Notes under the pieces: model-generated | The model's database searches: none | Told to the model about the DNA's origin: nothing | The model's input: the letters and a program-made list of their open reading frames with translations, nothing else | Origin: Phycisphaerae bacterium | GTDB lineage: Bacteria; Planctomycetota; Phycisphaerae; UBA1845; JAFGLZ01 | Reading direction: 5' to 3' | Assembly (NCBI GenBank): GCA_016927755.1 | Contig: JAFGLZ010000209.1 | Location: 1-60,192, forward strand | DNA: 60,192 nt | Position numbers and translations under genes: made by a program | Shown here: positions 37,524-45,689 of the stretch, in pieces | Position numbering within the stretch: the stretch's first letter is position 1 | Layout of the letters: every line of letters starts with the position of its first letter

Positions 37524-38937
37524 CGAAAAGCCCTTTCGTGGCCCGATAGAGGTAGATGGGCAGGTAGTACGGCAGGAGATGGGGTTGCGGGTAGTCGCGG
37601 AGAATGCGCAAGATCCGAGCCGGGTCCAGGAAGAACGCCCTGTTGGCCTTGCGCTGGTAGGCGTAGAGGACCTCGTCGGATACCTCGGACAGGTTCACGC
37701 GAATCAGAGCAAAGTTCGTATCGTCATAGCGGAGCTTGGCCAGTCTCTCCGGGTGGGTGCGCATCACCTCGTCATACAGCCGTGTGTTTGGGAAGGGCAT
37801 GACGGTGAAGAAGGAGGCGATATGAAGTTTAGAATCGCATGCCGTCTCGATCGTCTGCTGAAGATCGGCCTCGGTTTCGGTCGGAAACCCAAGCATGGCG
37901 AAACCGTGCGAGAACACGCCGCGGTCGACGGCCATCTCGATGCCCTTCAGAAATCGCGGGATGTCGAGCCGCTTGCCCGTGTACTGCTGAAGGCGTGACG
38001 AGCCTGATTCGAGGGCGAAGGCGGAGAAGTACAAACCGGTGTCGACGAGCGCTTCGACGACCTCCTCGTCGAGGATATCGCTCCGGACGGCATTGGGCAG
38101 GGCGATCTTGAACTTGAGGTTTCGGCGCTGAGCAAGCTCGCAGAATTCGATGACCCGCTTTCTATCCAGGTTGAAGATGTCGTCAAGGAACTCGACGTCC
38201 TTGACGCCCCAGGTGTGGATGTAGTGCTCCACCTCATCGACGAGCCGCTCGGCGGAGTGGGGGCGAAACCGCTTGCCGAAGATGTTGTGACACCACATGC
38301 ATTGGTACGGACAGCCGCGGCTTCCGACCACGGAGACATAGCGACGCCGGGCGATCGGCGGCATCGACTGCAATCGCCAGTACTTCCTGATATCGATGAG
38401 GTCATAAGCGGGAAAGGGAAGCGAATCGAGATCCTGGATCGGCGGGAGGCATCCGGGGTTGGTGACGATCTCTCCTTCGTGTGACCGCCAGATCAATCCG
38501 GGAATGGCCGAGAAGTCGCCGTCGCCGAAGCGGGCACGAATGAGTTCCTCCAGGGCCAACTCTCCCTCGCCGACCACCGCGGCATCAGCCACGGTGGACG
38601 ACATGACCCCTTCGCGAAACGCCGAGACGTGGGGCCCGCCCAACACGATGAGCGCGTCGGGTAGGCCCCGGCGGACCATCTTCGTGAGTTCGCCCAACAT
38701 GTGAGCGTTGGTGGTCATGGTACCGAACCCGACGACGTCGGCACCGAAGTCGACGATTTGACGGGCCAATTCCTGCTCGGAACAGTCTTCAACGCGTTGA
38801 TTGATCAGTGTGATGTCGAGATCGAATTTCGTTCGCAGGTAAGCCGCCAGTGACAGGATGCCCATTGGCGGGGTCGTAAACGGGTACGTTAGCGTTCGGC
38901 GGCCGACATTGGCCAGGAACAGGCGTAAGCGCTTCAT
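37504..38937 (-). CDS. B12-binding radical SAM protein (copy A)
   Basis: A 477-residue enzyme. The N-terminal cobalamin-binding Rossmann domain (about residues 1-145) shows PPMGILSLAAYL, GADVVGFGTMTTN and VLGGPHVSAF, but not the DxHxxG ligand motif, so cobalamin would bind without that histidine. The radical SAM core carries the 4Fe-4S motif C209-x3-C213-x2-C216 in RGCPYQCMWCH. Members methylate unactivated carbons or rearrange carbon skeletons (BchE-type classes). The target here is unknown; a lipid carrier or sugar carbon is possible given the glycosyltransferase neighbours. ATG 38937 has GAGGAGA 10 bases upstream. It aligns without gaps through at least the first 220 residues with the protein at 43068-44501. 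Confidence 0.88.
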   Translation of the reverse strand: MKRLRLFLANVGRRTLTYPFTTPPMGILSLAAYLRTKFDLDITLINQRVEDCSEQELARQIVDFGADVVGFGTMTTNAHMLGELTKMVRRGLPDALIVLGGPHVSAFREGVMSSTVADAAVVGEGELALEELIRARFGDGDFSAIPGLIWRSHEGEIVTNPGCLPPIQDLDSLPFPAYDLIDIRKYWRLQSMPPIARRRYVSVVGSRGCPYQCMWCHNIFGKRFRPHSAERLVDEVEHYIHTWGVKDVEFLDDIFNLDRKRVIEFCELAQRRNLKFKIALPNAVRSDILDEEVVEALVDTGLYFSAFALESGSSRLQQYTGKRLDIPRFLKGIEMAVDRGVFSHGFAMLGFPTETEADLQQTIETACDSKLHIASFFTVMPFPNTRLYDEVMRTHPERLAKLRYDDTNFALIRVNLSEVSDEVLYAYQRKANRAFFLDPARILRILRDYPQPHLLPYYLPIYLYRATKGLFGGDGHC

Positions 38938-39048
38938 CTACTCGGCGTCTCCTCTTCAGCTCGGGGACAGAGACTCGCCTTCCCCCGGCCCGCGTACCGG
39001 AGCAGGTGCGTCAGTCACTGTCCTCCGGTCGCCGACACGAACACCCTT

Positions 39049-39078
39049 ACAGTAGCCAGGGGAACGCCTTCCTGTCAA
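39049..39078 (-). promoter_or_regulatory. Candidate internal sigma-70-type promoter before radical SAM copy A
   Basis: On the minus strand a perfect TTGACA (39078-39073) overlaps the stop codon of the SGNH gene, and TACTGT (39054-39049) follows after 18 bases. It lies in the 137-base gap before the B12/radical SAM gene and would give a leader of about 105 bases. A similar pair with the same style of -10 occurs at 43026-43054. Confidence 0.45.
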
Positions 39079-40172
39079 GGTTGGGGCGCGTGCTCCTTCT
39101 TTGGCGGAATCGTCTGATTGAGCCAATGGCGCGCACTGAGACAGGTGGGATCAAGATTCAAGATCTCCCGGTAGTGTCGCACATCCGATTCGGCGATCTC
39201 AGCCGGATCGCGGCGGATCGGCCCCGCGGTGCGGGAAGTGGCGCTCACCCCGTCGAGTACGACGTTGATGAGGAACTCGGCGATGGCTGCGGCGGCAATC
39301 TCATGAGCTCTCGGATTGGGGTGGTCGTCGTTTGGCAGGACCATTGCGTCGCCATCCTGCCCGCGGAAGACGTGGAGCAAGTCCAAATAAGGGATGTCGA
39401 GCCGCGCCGCAAGTTCCGCCAACCGACGGTGGACGTTCTCGAGGGGGTAGTCTCGGAGCTCAAGCAGGAAGGGAAACCGCACCAGAACATAACGAGCGCC
39501 CCCCGCTTCGACCAAACCCTTCATGGACTCGATCTCGTGGCGTACGATCACCCACGCTCGCCGGCGCGCCTGGGGGGAGGAACCACCGCGCAGATAGTCA
39601 AGTGTCGGGGGATACGTCGCCGCCGCGCGGATTGTACCCTCGACGAAGTCGAGGAGTCGGGAGTACCTCGAGGGCCATAGCCGCCCAACATAGAGATCCT
39701 TGATGGGGACGAAATCCCTGTACAGGTCGACGTCCATATCGTTGGGGGAGAGGACGTGGACGACGACCTGAGGGGATATCAGGTCCCTGACCCGATTGTA
39801 GAGGGTCCATTCGCCGATGAGATCATCCCCGGGTCGGCCGAGGTTGATTGTCATGTATCGTCCCGGTCGCGCTTGTTCGAGCAGGACGCCGATGCGATAT
39901 GCGAACGTCTGGTCGTTCTCGACGCCCAACCCGTATGTGAACGAGTCTCCAATGAAGACGATACGCGTTCGAGAACCGCTGGGGCCGAGCCGTCCGAGGG
40001 GAGTGCGAGTCCCGAGGGGGTTGTCGGGATCCGGCGTTGGAGGCGCATGGACCTTGGCCTGCTTGGGCCGGATGTGGGCCAGGCGCACGATGACCTCGCC
40101 CGCAGCAACAGCGAGGATGAGACCGGCGAGAACCGCCGCGATCCGGAACGCGATTCGGCGGGTTGCGGTCAT
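39075..40172 (-). CDS. SGNH/GDSL hydrolase, membrane-anchored (copy 2)
   Basis: A 365-residue protein with an N-terminal helix (about residues 8-28) and an outer SGNH domain: GDSFTYG with Ser77, NLGRPGDD, SPNDMDVDLY and DDHPNPRAH. It matches the copy at 28024-29121 in length, serine position and motif order. It likely handles acyl groups on the glycan made by this operon. The ATG shares one base with the stop of the 73-residue gene (TGATG), so it is translated by coupling. Its own stop overlaps the -35 box of the next candidate promoter. Substrate unknown. Confidence 0.82.
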   Translation of the reverse strand: MTATRRIAFRIAAVLAGLILAVAAGEVIVRLAHIRPKQAKVHAPPTPDPDNPLGTRTPLGRLGPSGSRTRIVFIGDSFTYGLGVENDQTFAYRIGVLLEQARPGRYMTINLGRPGDDLIGEWTLYNRVRDLISPQVVVHVLSPNDMDVDLYRDFVPIKDLYVGRLWPSRYSRLLDFVEGTIRAAATYPPTLDYLRGGSSPQARRRAWVIVRHEIESMKGLVEAGGARYVLVRFPFLLELRDYPLENVHRRLAELAARLDIPYLDLLHVFRGQDGDAMVLPNDDHPNPRAHEIAAAAIAEFLINVVLDGVSATSRTAGPIRRDPAEIAESDVRHYREILNLDPTCLSARHWLNQTIPPKKEHAPQP

Positions 40173-40393
40173 CAGTCACACTGCCCGGCACCAACATTGC
40201 CTGAATCCATCGGAACACCTCGCTCTCCGGCCAGCCACACGGTAGCTCTGCCGGAAGCCGGATCGATGAGCAGAATGCGGTCGAGCGTCGGGACGTTTCT
40301 CGCCAACATCTCGGCGCGCCCCGACGCCACAACGACCCGGCGGGGCAGCGCGATGATCCTGAACGGCGGAGAGTCAGACTTCCTGTTCTTCAT
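40172..40393 (-). CDS. Small conserved-position protein of unknown function, 73 residues
   Basis: A 73-residue ORF locked between two genes: its ATG overlaps the YfhO-like stop by 4 bases (ATGA) and its TGA overlaps the SGNH ATG by one base. Such tight coupling argues it is a real gene. It has no membrane helix or signal peptide. The composition is basic at the N-terminus (MKNRKSDSPPFR), with a central RVVVASGRAEMLARNV and RILLIDPASG, and a C-terminal GAGQCD. I do not recognise a family. It may be a small partner of the SGNH hydrolase or the YfhO-like protein, or a fragment of a longer ancestor. Confidence 0.65.
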   Translation of the reverse strand: MKNRKSDSPPFRIIALPRRVVVASGRAEMLARNVPTLDRILLIDPASGRATVWLAGERGVPMDSGNVGAGQCD

Positions 40394-42921
40394 CGAGGCT
40401 TCCTCCGGGGCCCGGCAAAGAGCATGACGGCGATCACTACCATGAGGCTAACCAGGCTCACTACCGCCCCGATGCGGACAGACGGGGGCCGGTAGACCAT
40501 GTTCACAACGACGTTTCCGCGCGGAACGCGGACACCGCGGAAGGCATAATTCACCTTGTAGATCGGGGCGTCCTGCCCGTCGACGGTCGCGGTCCAACCA
40601 GGGTAATGGGTGTCGGCGACGACGAGGAGGCCCGCGGCTTGGCTCTCCAGCTCGATCTCCAAGCGGTTCGGAGCGTAATCGATCCGGATCAGACGGTGCG
40701 CGACGCGGCCCTGGCGGAGATCAGCAAATTGTCCGTCCGGCGCGGAGTGCCTATCCGTGAGCGCGACGCGCAGGGGATCAAACTCTCTGTGAACCAGAGC
40801 GGACATCACCGCGTCTGAGTCCTCGAGGACGCCGACGCCACCCACGACGTACGCTCGGGGTAACGCGTCGTCGTACAGCATCAGGCGCGAGGCGTCCATT
40901 CTCCCTTGGACCAAGAGGTCCCTCGGATCGGTTGACATGAGCGCCCGGTCGCAACCGAGCATCCTGAGCAAGCGTCTCTTGGACGGCTCGCTTACGTCCG
41001 AGCTCGTGATCTTGGCCAGGAGGAGAGCCACGTCCTGAGAGACGAAGACGTTGAATGAGTGGGCATTGAAGACCTTGTCGACGAGGGGCCAGGAACTCCA
41101 GATCAGGTCCCTCGAGTTTCGGAAGTATGCCTCGGCAAGCCCGTGGCGGAAGTCCTGGATCTCGGTGCCCGCCAACGGCTCGACGCGTCGCGGCTCGGGC
41201 AACGCTTTCAGCATTCGTCTGACGGCGTCAACCCAGTCGTGCTCGAGCGCGAAGAACCGTGCCTTGCCCGATTCTCCCTTGAAGAGATCCACGTACGGAG
41301 AGTGGTGGTCGATGACGTCACGCGATCCGGGCACGAGCAGATAGGCGTTCGTGGCCCAAAGGTCGCCGAAGGCGACGGCAAGGATTCCGCAGATCGCGAC
41401 CGTTCGGGCCCGAGGATGGGCCACGCGGACGAGCAGCAAGACCGCCGAGACGATGCCCAGAAGGGCCAGCTTGAGACTATCGGACAGGAGGGTGCCCCAA
41501 GGGATCCAGTCGGCCAACAGCGGCTCGATCGAGCTCAGGTTGAAGAAGCGGCGCAAGAGGGTCTTGCCCAGTCTTGCGTCATCGATCAGACAAGCGCCGA
41601 CGAACGCGGCGAGGAGCGCGAAGATCGCCAGGGCCCATCGGCAGGAGGCAATTGCCGTCTTGCGTCGGGGGTCGTCGATGGCGTGCCTGGCCGAGGAATC
41701 GAGGGAATCAAGGGCCATCGCGGCCAGACAACTGGCGGACAGGGCGACACATAGAAGGCCCTTGGCGGGTGTTCCGAACCAGGCCAGAGGCGGAATCAGA
41801 CGGTGGCAGAGCGCAAAGAATGGTGTGTGGTTGCCCAGGGCGAAGGCCCAGAAGAGGCCAAGCGTCGTAACCAGGAAGGAGGCTTGGAGGAGGCGACGCG
41901 TGTCCCCGTTATCCGGGTGACGGGGGCGTCTCATGCGGCCCAAGGCCAAGCGGGTTCCCGCGGCCACGATCGTGACGATCGGCAGGATGCCGATGTAGAT
42001 GGCGCTGACCGAGTAGTCGTCGCACGAGGGCGCCCAGTAGCAGCTCGGCCACCCACAGAACTTGACACCGTAGACGGAGGGCACGAGCAGTGAGAAGACG
42101 GCCATGGGTGGGATCGACTTGCCGGCAACCCCAGCCGATGTCTCCTGCGACCTGGCCGACAGACGGATGGCCTCCCAGGTTGGCAGAAACTGCACCATTC
42201 CCAGCGAGATCGCGATGAGGCCGGCGATTCCCAGGCCTGCGAAAGGGGCGAACAGCGCGGATGGCTTGCGTGTCTTTCGCCAGTCGCTGACGGCATGGAA
42301 GACCGCATAGATGCCCATGACGGCGACACTGAAGGCGAGCGTCTCCGGGAATCCGGCCAGGAACTGAAACAAGAGGGCCAGTGAGACCAGGAGCAGTGAG
42401 CGCAGGCCCCTGCGATCGAGCCAACGCACGAAAGCGGCGAGTACGAGGGGAAACCACGCCGCGCTGGCGACTTCGGTGGGAAACTCGAGCTTGGTGATCG
42501 TATACGCTCCGAAGGCGTAGGCGATCGCCGCGAGCAGCGACGCCTCCCGGGACAGTCGCCACATGCGACAGAGTCCATAGGCGCCGATCCCTGCCAGGAG
42601 GACGTGGAAGGCGGCGACGATTCCGGTGGCCGGTGCGATGGGAAGCACCAGGTAGATCAGGTTGGGGGGGTAGAACACCTGCCTCTCGATGTCCGCCAGG
42701 AACGGCTCGCCACAACCGGTATACGGGTTCCATAGGGGCAGTGAGCCCTGGCACACGCTCTCTCTGAAGTACGCGTATCCGGGATAGAAGAGGCAGCACA
42801 GGTCGCCGAGAAGCATGATGCGACCCGTGAACAGCATTGGGCCGAAGAAGAGGAGGGCCATCGCCACCAGAAGGAGAAGTGGGAGACGTCTAAGACGTGG
42901 CTTCTGTGATTCTTCCCGCAT
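40390..42921 (-). CDS. YfhO-like multi-pass membrane protein (GT-C superfamily relative)
   Basis: An 843-residue membrane protein with 11-13 helices over the first 520 residues and a soluble outer domain. The N-terminal loop GDLCCLFYPGYAYFRESVCQ with LPLWNPYTGCGEPFLAD and the C-terminal THYPGWTATVDGQ are hallmarks of the YfhO family, a GT-C type group linked to sugar modification of teichoic acids and lipids. The ATG at 42921 is preferred: a GTG at 43029 would lie within the -10 box of a good promoter candidate. No strong ribosome binding site precedes ATG 42921. It is followed by two overlapping genes (73-residue protein and SGNH hydrolase). The glycosylated substrate is unknown. Confidence 0.8.
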   Translation of the reverse strand: MREESQKPRLRRLPLLLLVAMALLFFGPMLFTGRIMLLGDLCCLFYPGYAYFRESVCQGSLPLWNPYTGCGEPFLADIERQVFYPPNLIYLVLPIAPATGIVAAFHVLLAGIGAYGLCRMWRLSREASLLAAIAYAFGAYTITKLEFPTEVASAAWFPLVLAAFVRWLDRRGLRSLLLVSLALLFQFLAGFPETLAFSVAVMGIYAVFHAVSDWRKTRKPSALFAPFAGLGIAGLIAISLGMVQFLPTWEAIRLSARSQETSAGVAGKSIPPMAVFSLLVPSVYGVKFCGWPSCYWAPSCDDYSVSAIYIGILPIVTIVAAGTRLALGRMRRPRHPDNGDTRRLLQASFLVTTLGLFWAFALGNHTPFFALCHRLIPPLAWFGTPAKGLLCVALSASCLAAMALDSLDSSARHAIDDPRRKTAIASCRWALAIFALLAAFVGACLIDDARLGKTLLRRFFNLSSIEPLLADWIPWGTLLSDSLKLALLGIVSAVLLLVRVAHPRARTVAICGILAVAFGDLWATNAYLLVPGSRDVIDHHSPYVDLFKGESGKARFFALEHDWVDAVRRMLKALPEPRRVEPLAGTEIQDFRHGLAEAYFRNSRDLIWSSWPLVDKVFNAHSFNVFVSQDVALLLAKITSSDVSEPSKRRLLRMLGCDRALMSTDPRDLLVQGRMDASRLMLYDDALPRAYVVGGVGVLEDSDAVMSALVHREFDPLRVALTDRHSAPDGQFADLRQGRVAHRLIRIDYAPNRLEIELESQAAGLLVVADTHYPGWTATVDGQDAPIYKVNYAFRGVRVPRGNVVVNMVYRPPSVRIGAVVSLVSLMVVIAVMLFAGPRRKPR

Positions 42922-43025
42922 CTGACGCAGACCGCTGTTCCAGGCTTGTGAAGACCAGTTGACAGGGAGCTCGGCGAATCGGAAGGCACGGTGCAAACGT
43001 GCTCCCACGAGGCGTCGTTTGAACA

Positions 43026-43054
43026 ACACTACGCTGGCCCTGGAAACGTGTCAA
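43026..43054 (-). promoter_or_regulatory. Candidate internal sigma-70-type promoter before the YfhO-like gene
   Basis: A perfect TTGACA (43054-43049) and TAGTGT (43031-43026) are separated by 17 bases on the minus strand, just after the end of the radical SAM copy B gene. It would start transcription near 43019, about 100 bases before the YfhO ATG at 42921. Together with 39049-39078 it suggests that the long minus-strand run has internal promoters. Confidence 0.45.
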
Positions 43055-43067
43055 CGCATTTGAGTCC

Positions 43068-44501
43068 CTAAGGCGTGGCCGAACGACGGAACATTCCCTT
43101 CGTGGCACGCATCAGGAAGCTTGGCAGATACGTGGGCAAGTACCGTCTCTGGGGGAAATCGCGAAGGATGCGAGCTACGCGCGACGGCTTGAGGAAGAAT
43201 CGGAGGTTCGCCCTGCGTTGGTGGGCGAAGAGGACTTCGTCGGGCATCGCGGAGCAGTTGACCTGGATCGCCGCGTAGCTGGCGTTGGCATACGAGAGTC
43301 CGTCGAGCTTTCCGGGGTGCGTCTCTTTGACCAGCTCATAGAGACGTGTCTTGGGGAAGGGCGTGACGGTGAAGAAGGAGCCGATGTGGAGAGGGGAGTC
43401 GACCATCGTGTCGATGGTGAGCTTCAGCTCGTCCTCGGTCTCGGTCGGGAAGCCGAGCATCGCGAGCCCGTTCGAGAATACGCCCCTCCTGACGGCCATC
43501 TCGACGCCTTCCAGGAACTTCGGAACGCTGAGGTGTTTGCCCGTAAACTCCTGGAGGCGTGGGGAGGCGGTCTCGAGCGCAAAGGCCGAATAGTACAGGC
43601 CGGTGTCCACGAGCGCGTCGACGACGTTCTGCGTCAGAATGTCCGTTCGGACCGCGTTCGGGAAGGCGATCTTGAATTTGACCCCTTTGCGCTGGGCGAG
43701 TTCGCAGAAGGCGATGACTCGCTTGCGGGAGAGGTTGAAGACATCGTCCAGAAACTCGACTTCGTTCATGCCCCACTGCCGTTGATACTGCTGGATCTCG
43801 TCGACGATGCGCTCCGGGGAATGGGCCCGATGCTTCTTGCCGAAGACGTCATGGCACCACATACACTGATAGGGACAGCCCCGGCTGCTTACCAGTGAGA
43901 TATAGGTTCGGCGCCCGATGGGGGCGAGCGACTGCAGCCGCCAGTAATCCTTGACGTTAATCAGGTCGTAGGCGGGGAAAGGCAGGTCGTCCAAGTTTTC
44001 GACGAGAGGCACCCGGCCGGTGTTCGTGACGATGTGGCCGTCCTTGTCTCGCCAGATGAGCCCAGGCACCTGACTGAGGTTCGCGCCGTCGAGATGGGCT
44101 CGAATGACCAGCTCGAAGGAGACTTCGCCTTCTCCGACGACAGCGGCATCCGCCTGGGTACCGACCATCGCTTCGGCGCCGAAGGCCGTCGGGTGTGGGC
44201 CGCCGAGGACGATCAAGGCGTTTGGCAGGCCTTGGCGGATCTTCGTCGTCAGGTCAGCCAGCATATGGGAGCTGGTCGTGATGGAGCTGAGACCGACCAC
44301 GTCCGCCTCGAATCGGATCGCCGTGTCGGCCAACTCGTCGACGGAGCAATTCTCGGCCCTTTGGTCGACCAGTCGTAGATCCACGTCGCGCTTCGATCGG
44401 AGGTATCCGGCCAGATAGAGGATGCCCATGGGGGGCGTCGTGAGGAAGTACTCAACGGTGCGGGACCCACAATTGGCCAGGAAGACGCGCAACGGCTTCA
44501 T
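43068..44501 (-). CDS. B12-binding radical SAM protein (copy B)
   Basis: A 477-residue paralog of the protein at 37504-38937, identical in length and ungapped through the iron-sulfur motif C209-x3-C213-x2-C216. The B12 domain has PPMGILYLAGYL, ADVVGLSSITT and VLGGPHPTAF and again lacks DxHxxG. Differences cluster in residues 100-170 and the C-terminus, which may reflect different substrates. The start ATG 44501 overlaps the aminotransferase stop by 4 bases (ATGA), with GAGAGG seven bases upstream. An upstream extension to 44816 is only the aminotransferase region in another frame. It acts in the same unit as a DegT enzyme, so a modified amino sugar is one possible target. Confidence 0.88.
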   Translation of the reverse strand: MKPLRVFLANCGSRTVEYFLTTPPMGILYLAGYLRSKRDVDLRLVDQRAENCSVDELADTAIRFEADVVGLSSITTSSHMLADLTTKIRQGLPNALIVLGGPHPTAFGAEAMVGTQADAAVVGEGEVSFELVIRAHLDGANLSQVPGLIWRDKDGHIVTNTGRVPLVENLDDLPFPAYDLINVKDYWRLQSLAPIGRRTYISLVSSRGCPYQCMWCHDVFGKKHRAHSPERIVDEIQQYQRQWGMNEVEFLDDVFNLSRKRVIAFCELAQRKGVKFKIAFPNAVRTDILTQNVVDALVDTGLYYSAFALETASPRLQEFTGKHLSVPKFLEGVEMAVRRGVFSNGLAMLGFPTETEDELKLTIDTMVDSPLHIGSFFTVTPFPKTRLYELVKETHPGKLDGLSYANASYAAIQVNCSAMPDEVLFAHQRRANLRFFLKPSRVARILRDFPQRRYLPTYLPSFLMRATKGMFRRSATP

Positions 44502-45688
44502 TCGCAGACCTCTCGGATGGCATCGGCAACACGGCGTTGCTGCTCGAGCGACAACTCCGGATAGATTGGGATGGATAGGACTTCGTCCGCTAGGGCCTCG
44601 GCGACGGGGCAGTCGCCGCGTCTGCCGCCGAGGTACGCGAAACACTCCTGCAGGTGCAGCGGGATCGGGTAGTAGATGCCGCACCCGATTCCCTTGGAGG
44701 TTAGGTGGTTCCGGAGCGAGTCGCGGCGGCGAGGGGCTCGGAGCGTGTACTGGTTGAAGATCGAAACATTGCCGTCGGCGATCGTCGGCGTGATGACGTC
44801 GCTGGCGGCGAGCCACTCGTCATATCGGGAGGCGTTCACCCGCCTGGCCTGGCTCCACTCGTCCAGGTGCCGCAGCTTGACGTTCAGAATCGCCGCTTGC
44901 AGGGCGTCGAGTCTGAAGTTTCCCCCAATGTATCTATGATGGTATCTCGAAGTCTCGCCGTGCATGCGCAAGACTCGGCAGCGTTCGGCCAGGTCCGCGT
45001 CGTCAGTTACGATCATTCCTCCGTCGCCGAATCCGCCGAGGTTCTTGGAGGGGAAGAAGCTGAAGCAGCACATGCCGCCAAACTGTCCGGCCTTGCGTCC
45101 GTGCCGCGAGGCGCCGATGCTCTGAGCGGCGTCTTCGATCATCACGAGGCGGTGTGCCGCGGCGACGGCCGAGATGCGATCGAGCTCCGCAAGCTGACCG
45201 AACAGATCCACGGGGATGACGGCCTTGGTTCGCTGGGTGATGGCGGACTCGATGAGATCGGGACGTACGTTGAAGGTTTCGGGATCGACGTCGACGAGAA
45301 TCGGTTTTGCCCCGACTCGCGCGACGGCACCGGCGGTGGCGAAGAAGGTGAAGGTGCTGGTGATGACCTCGTCACCGGGTCCGACGTCGGCGGCCATCAA
45401 GGCAAGGATCAGGGCGTCGCTTCCACTGCTGACTCCGACGGCGTGGTCGACTCCGCAATACTCTGCAACGCTTCGCTCGAAATCGGCAACGCGCTGCCCC
45501 AAGATGAACATCTGACTGTCACACACCTCGTCGAGGACGGGGCGGATCTCGTTTCGGATCGCGGCGTACTGGGCCTTGAGATCGAGCAGCGGCACTTGCG
45601 CAACGGCGTTAGGCATCGGCGAATAGGTCTCCTGAACGTGGGCATCGAATGCGGCTTGGCGCGGGGCATCCGAGTCCCGAACCCCCAT
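44498..45688 (-). CDS. DegT/DnrJ/EryC1/StrS family PLP-dependent sugar aminotransferase
   Basis: A 396-residue enzyme. The PLP lysine is Lys215 in SFFPSKNLGGFGDGG, with Asp186 in EDAAQSIGA binding the pyridine nitrogen and GVSSGSDAL near 85-93 contacting phosphate. The family converts keto-sugar nucleotides into amino sugars (3- or 4-amino-deoxyhexoses). The start at 45688 follows the GINT1-like stop by one base (TAACATG) and implies coupling; ATG 45616 gives a 372-residue product nearer the usual family length and is an alternative. No matching sugar dehydratase is visible in the window, so the keto-sugar must come from elsewhere. Confidence 0.9.
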   Translation of the reverse strand: MGVRDSDAPRQAAFDAHVQETYSPMPNAVAQVPLLDLKAQYAAIRNEIRPVLDEVCDSQMFILGQRVADFERSVAEYCGVDHAVGVSSGSDALILALMAADVGPGDEVITSTFTFFATAGAVARVGAKPILVDVDPETFNVRPDLIESAITQRTKAVIPVDLFGQLAELDRISAVAAAHRLVMIEDAAQSIGASRHGRKAGQFGGMCCFSFFPSKNLGGFGDGGMIVTDDADLAERCRVLRMHGETSRYHHRYIGGNFRLDALQAAILNVKLRHLDEWSQARRVNASRYDEWLAASDVITPTIADGNVSIFNQYTLRAPRRRDSLRNHLTSKGIGCGIYYPIPLHLQECFAYLGGRRGDCPVAEALADEVLSIPIYPELSLEQQRRVADAIREVCE

Positions 45689-45689
45689 G

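Noticed and set aside
42922..43029. N-terminal extension of the YfhO-like protein from GTG 43029
   Set aside because: The GTG lies within the -10 box of a good candidate promoter, and the added residues are not part of the YfhO membrane core.
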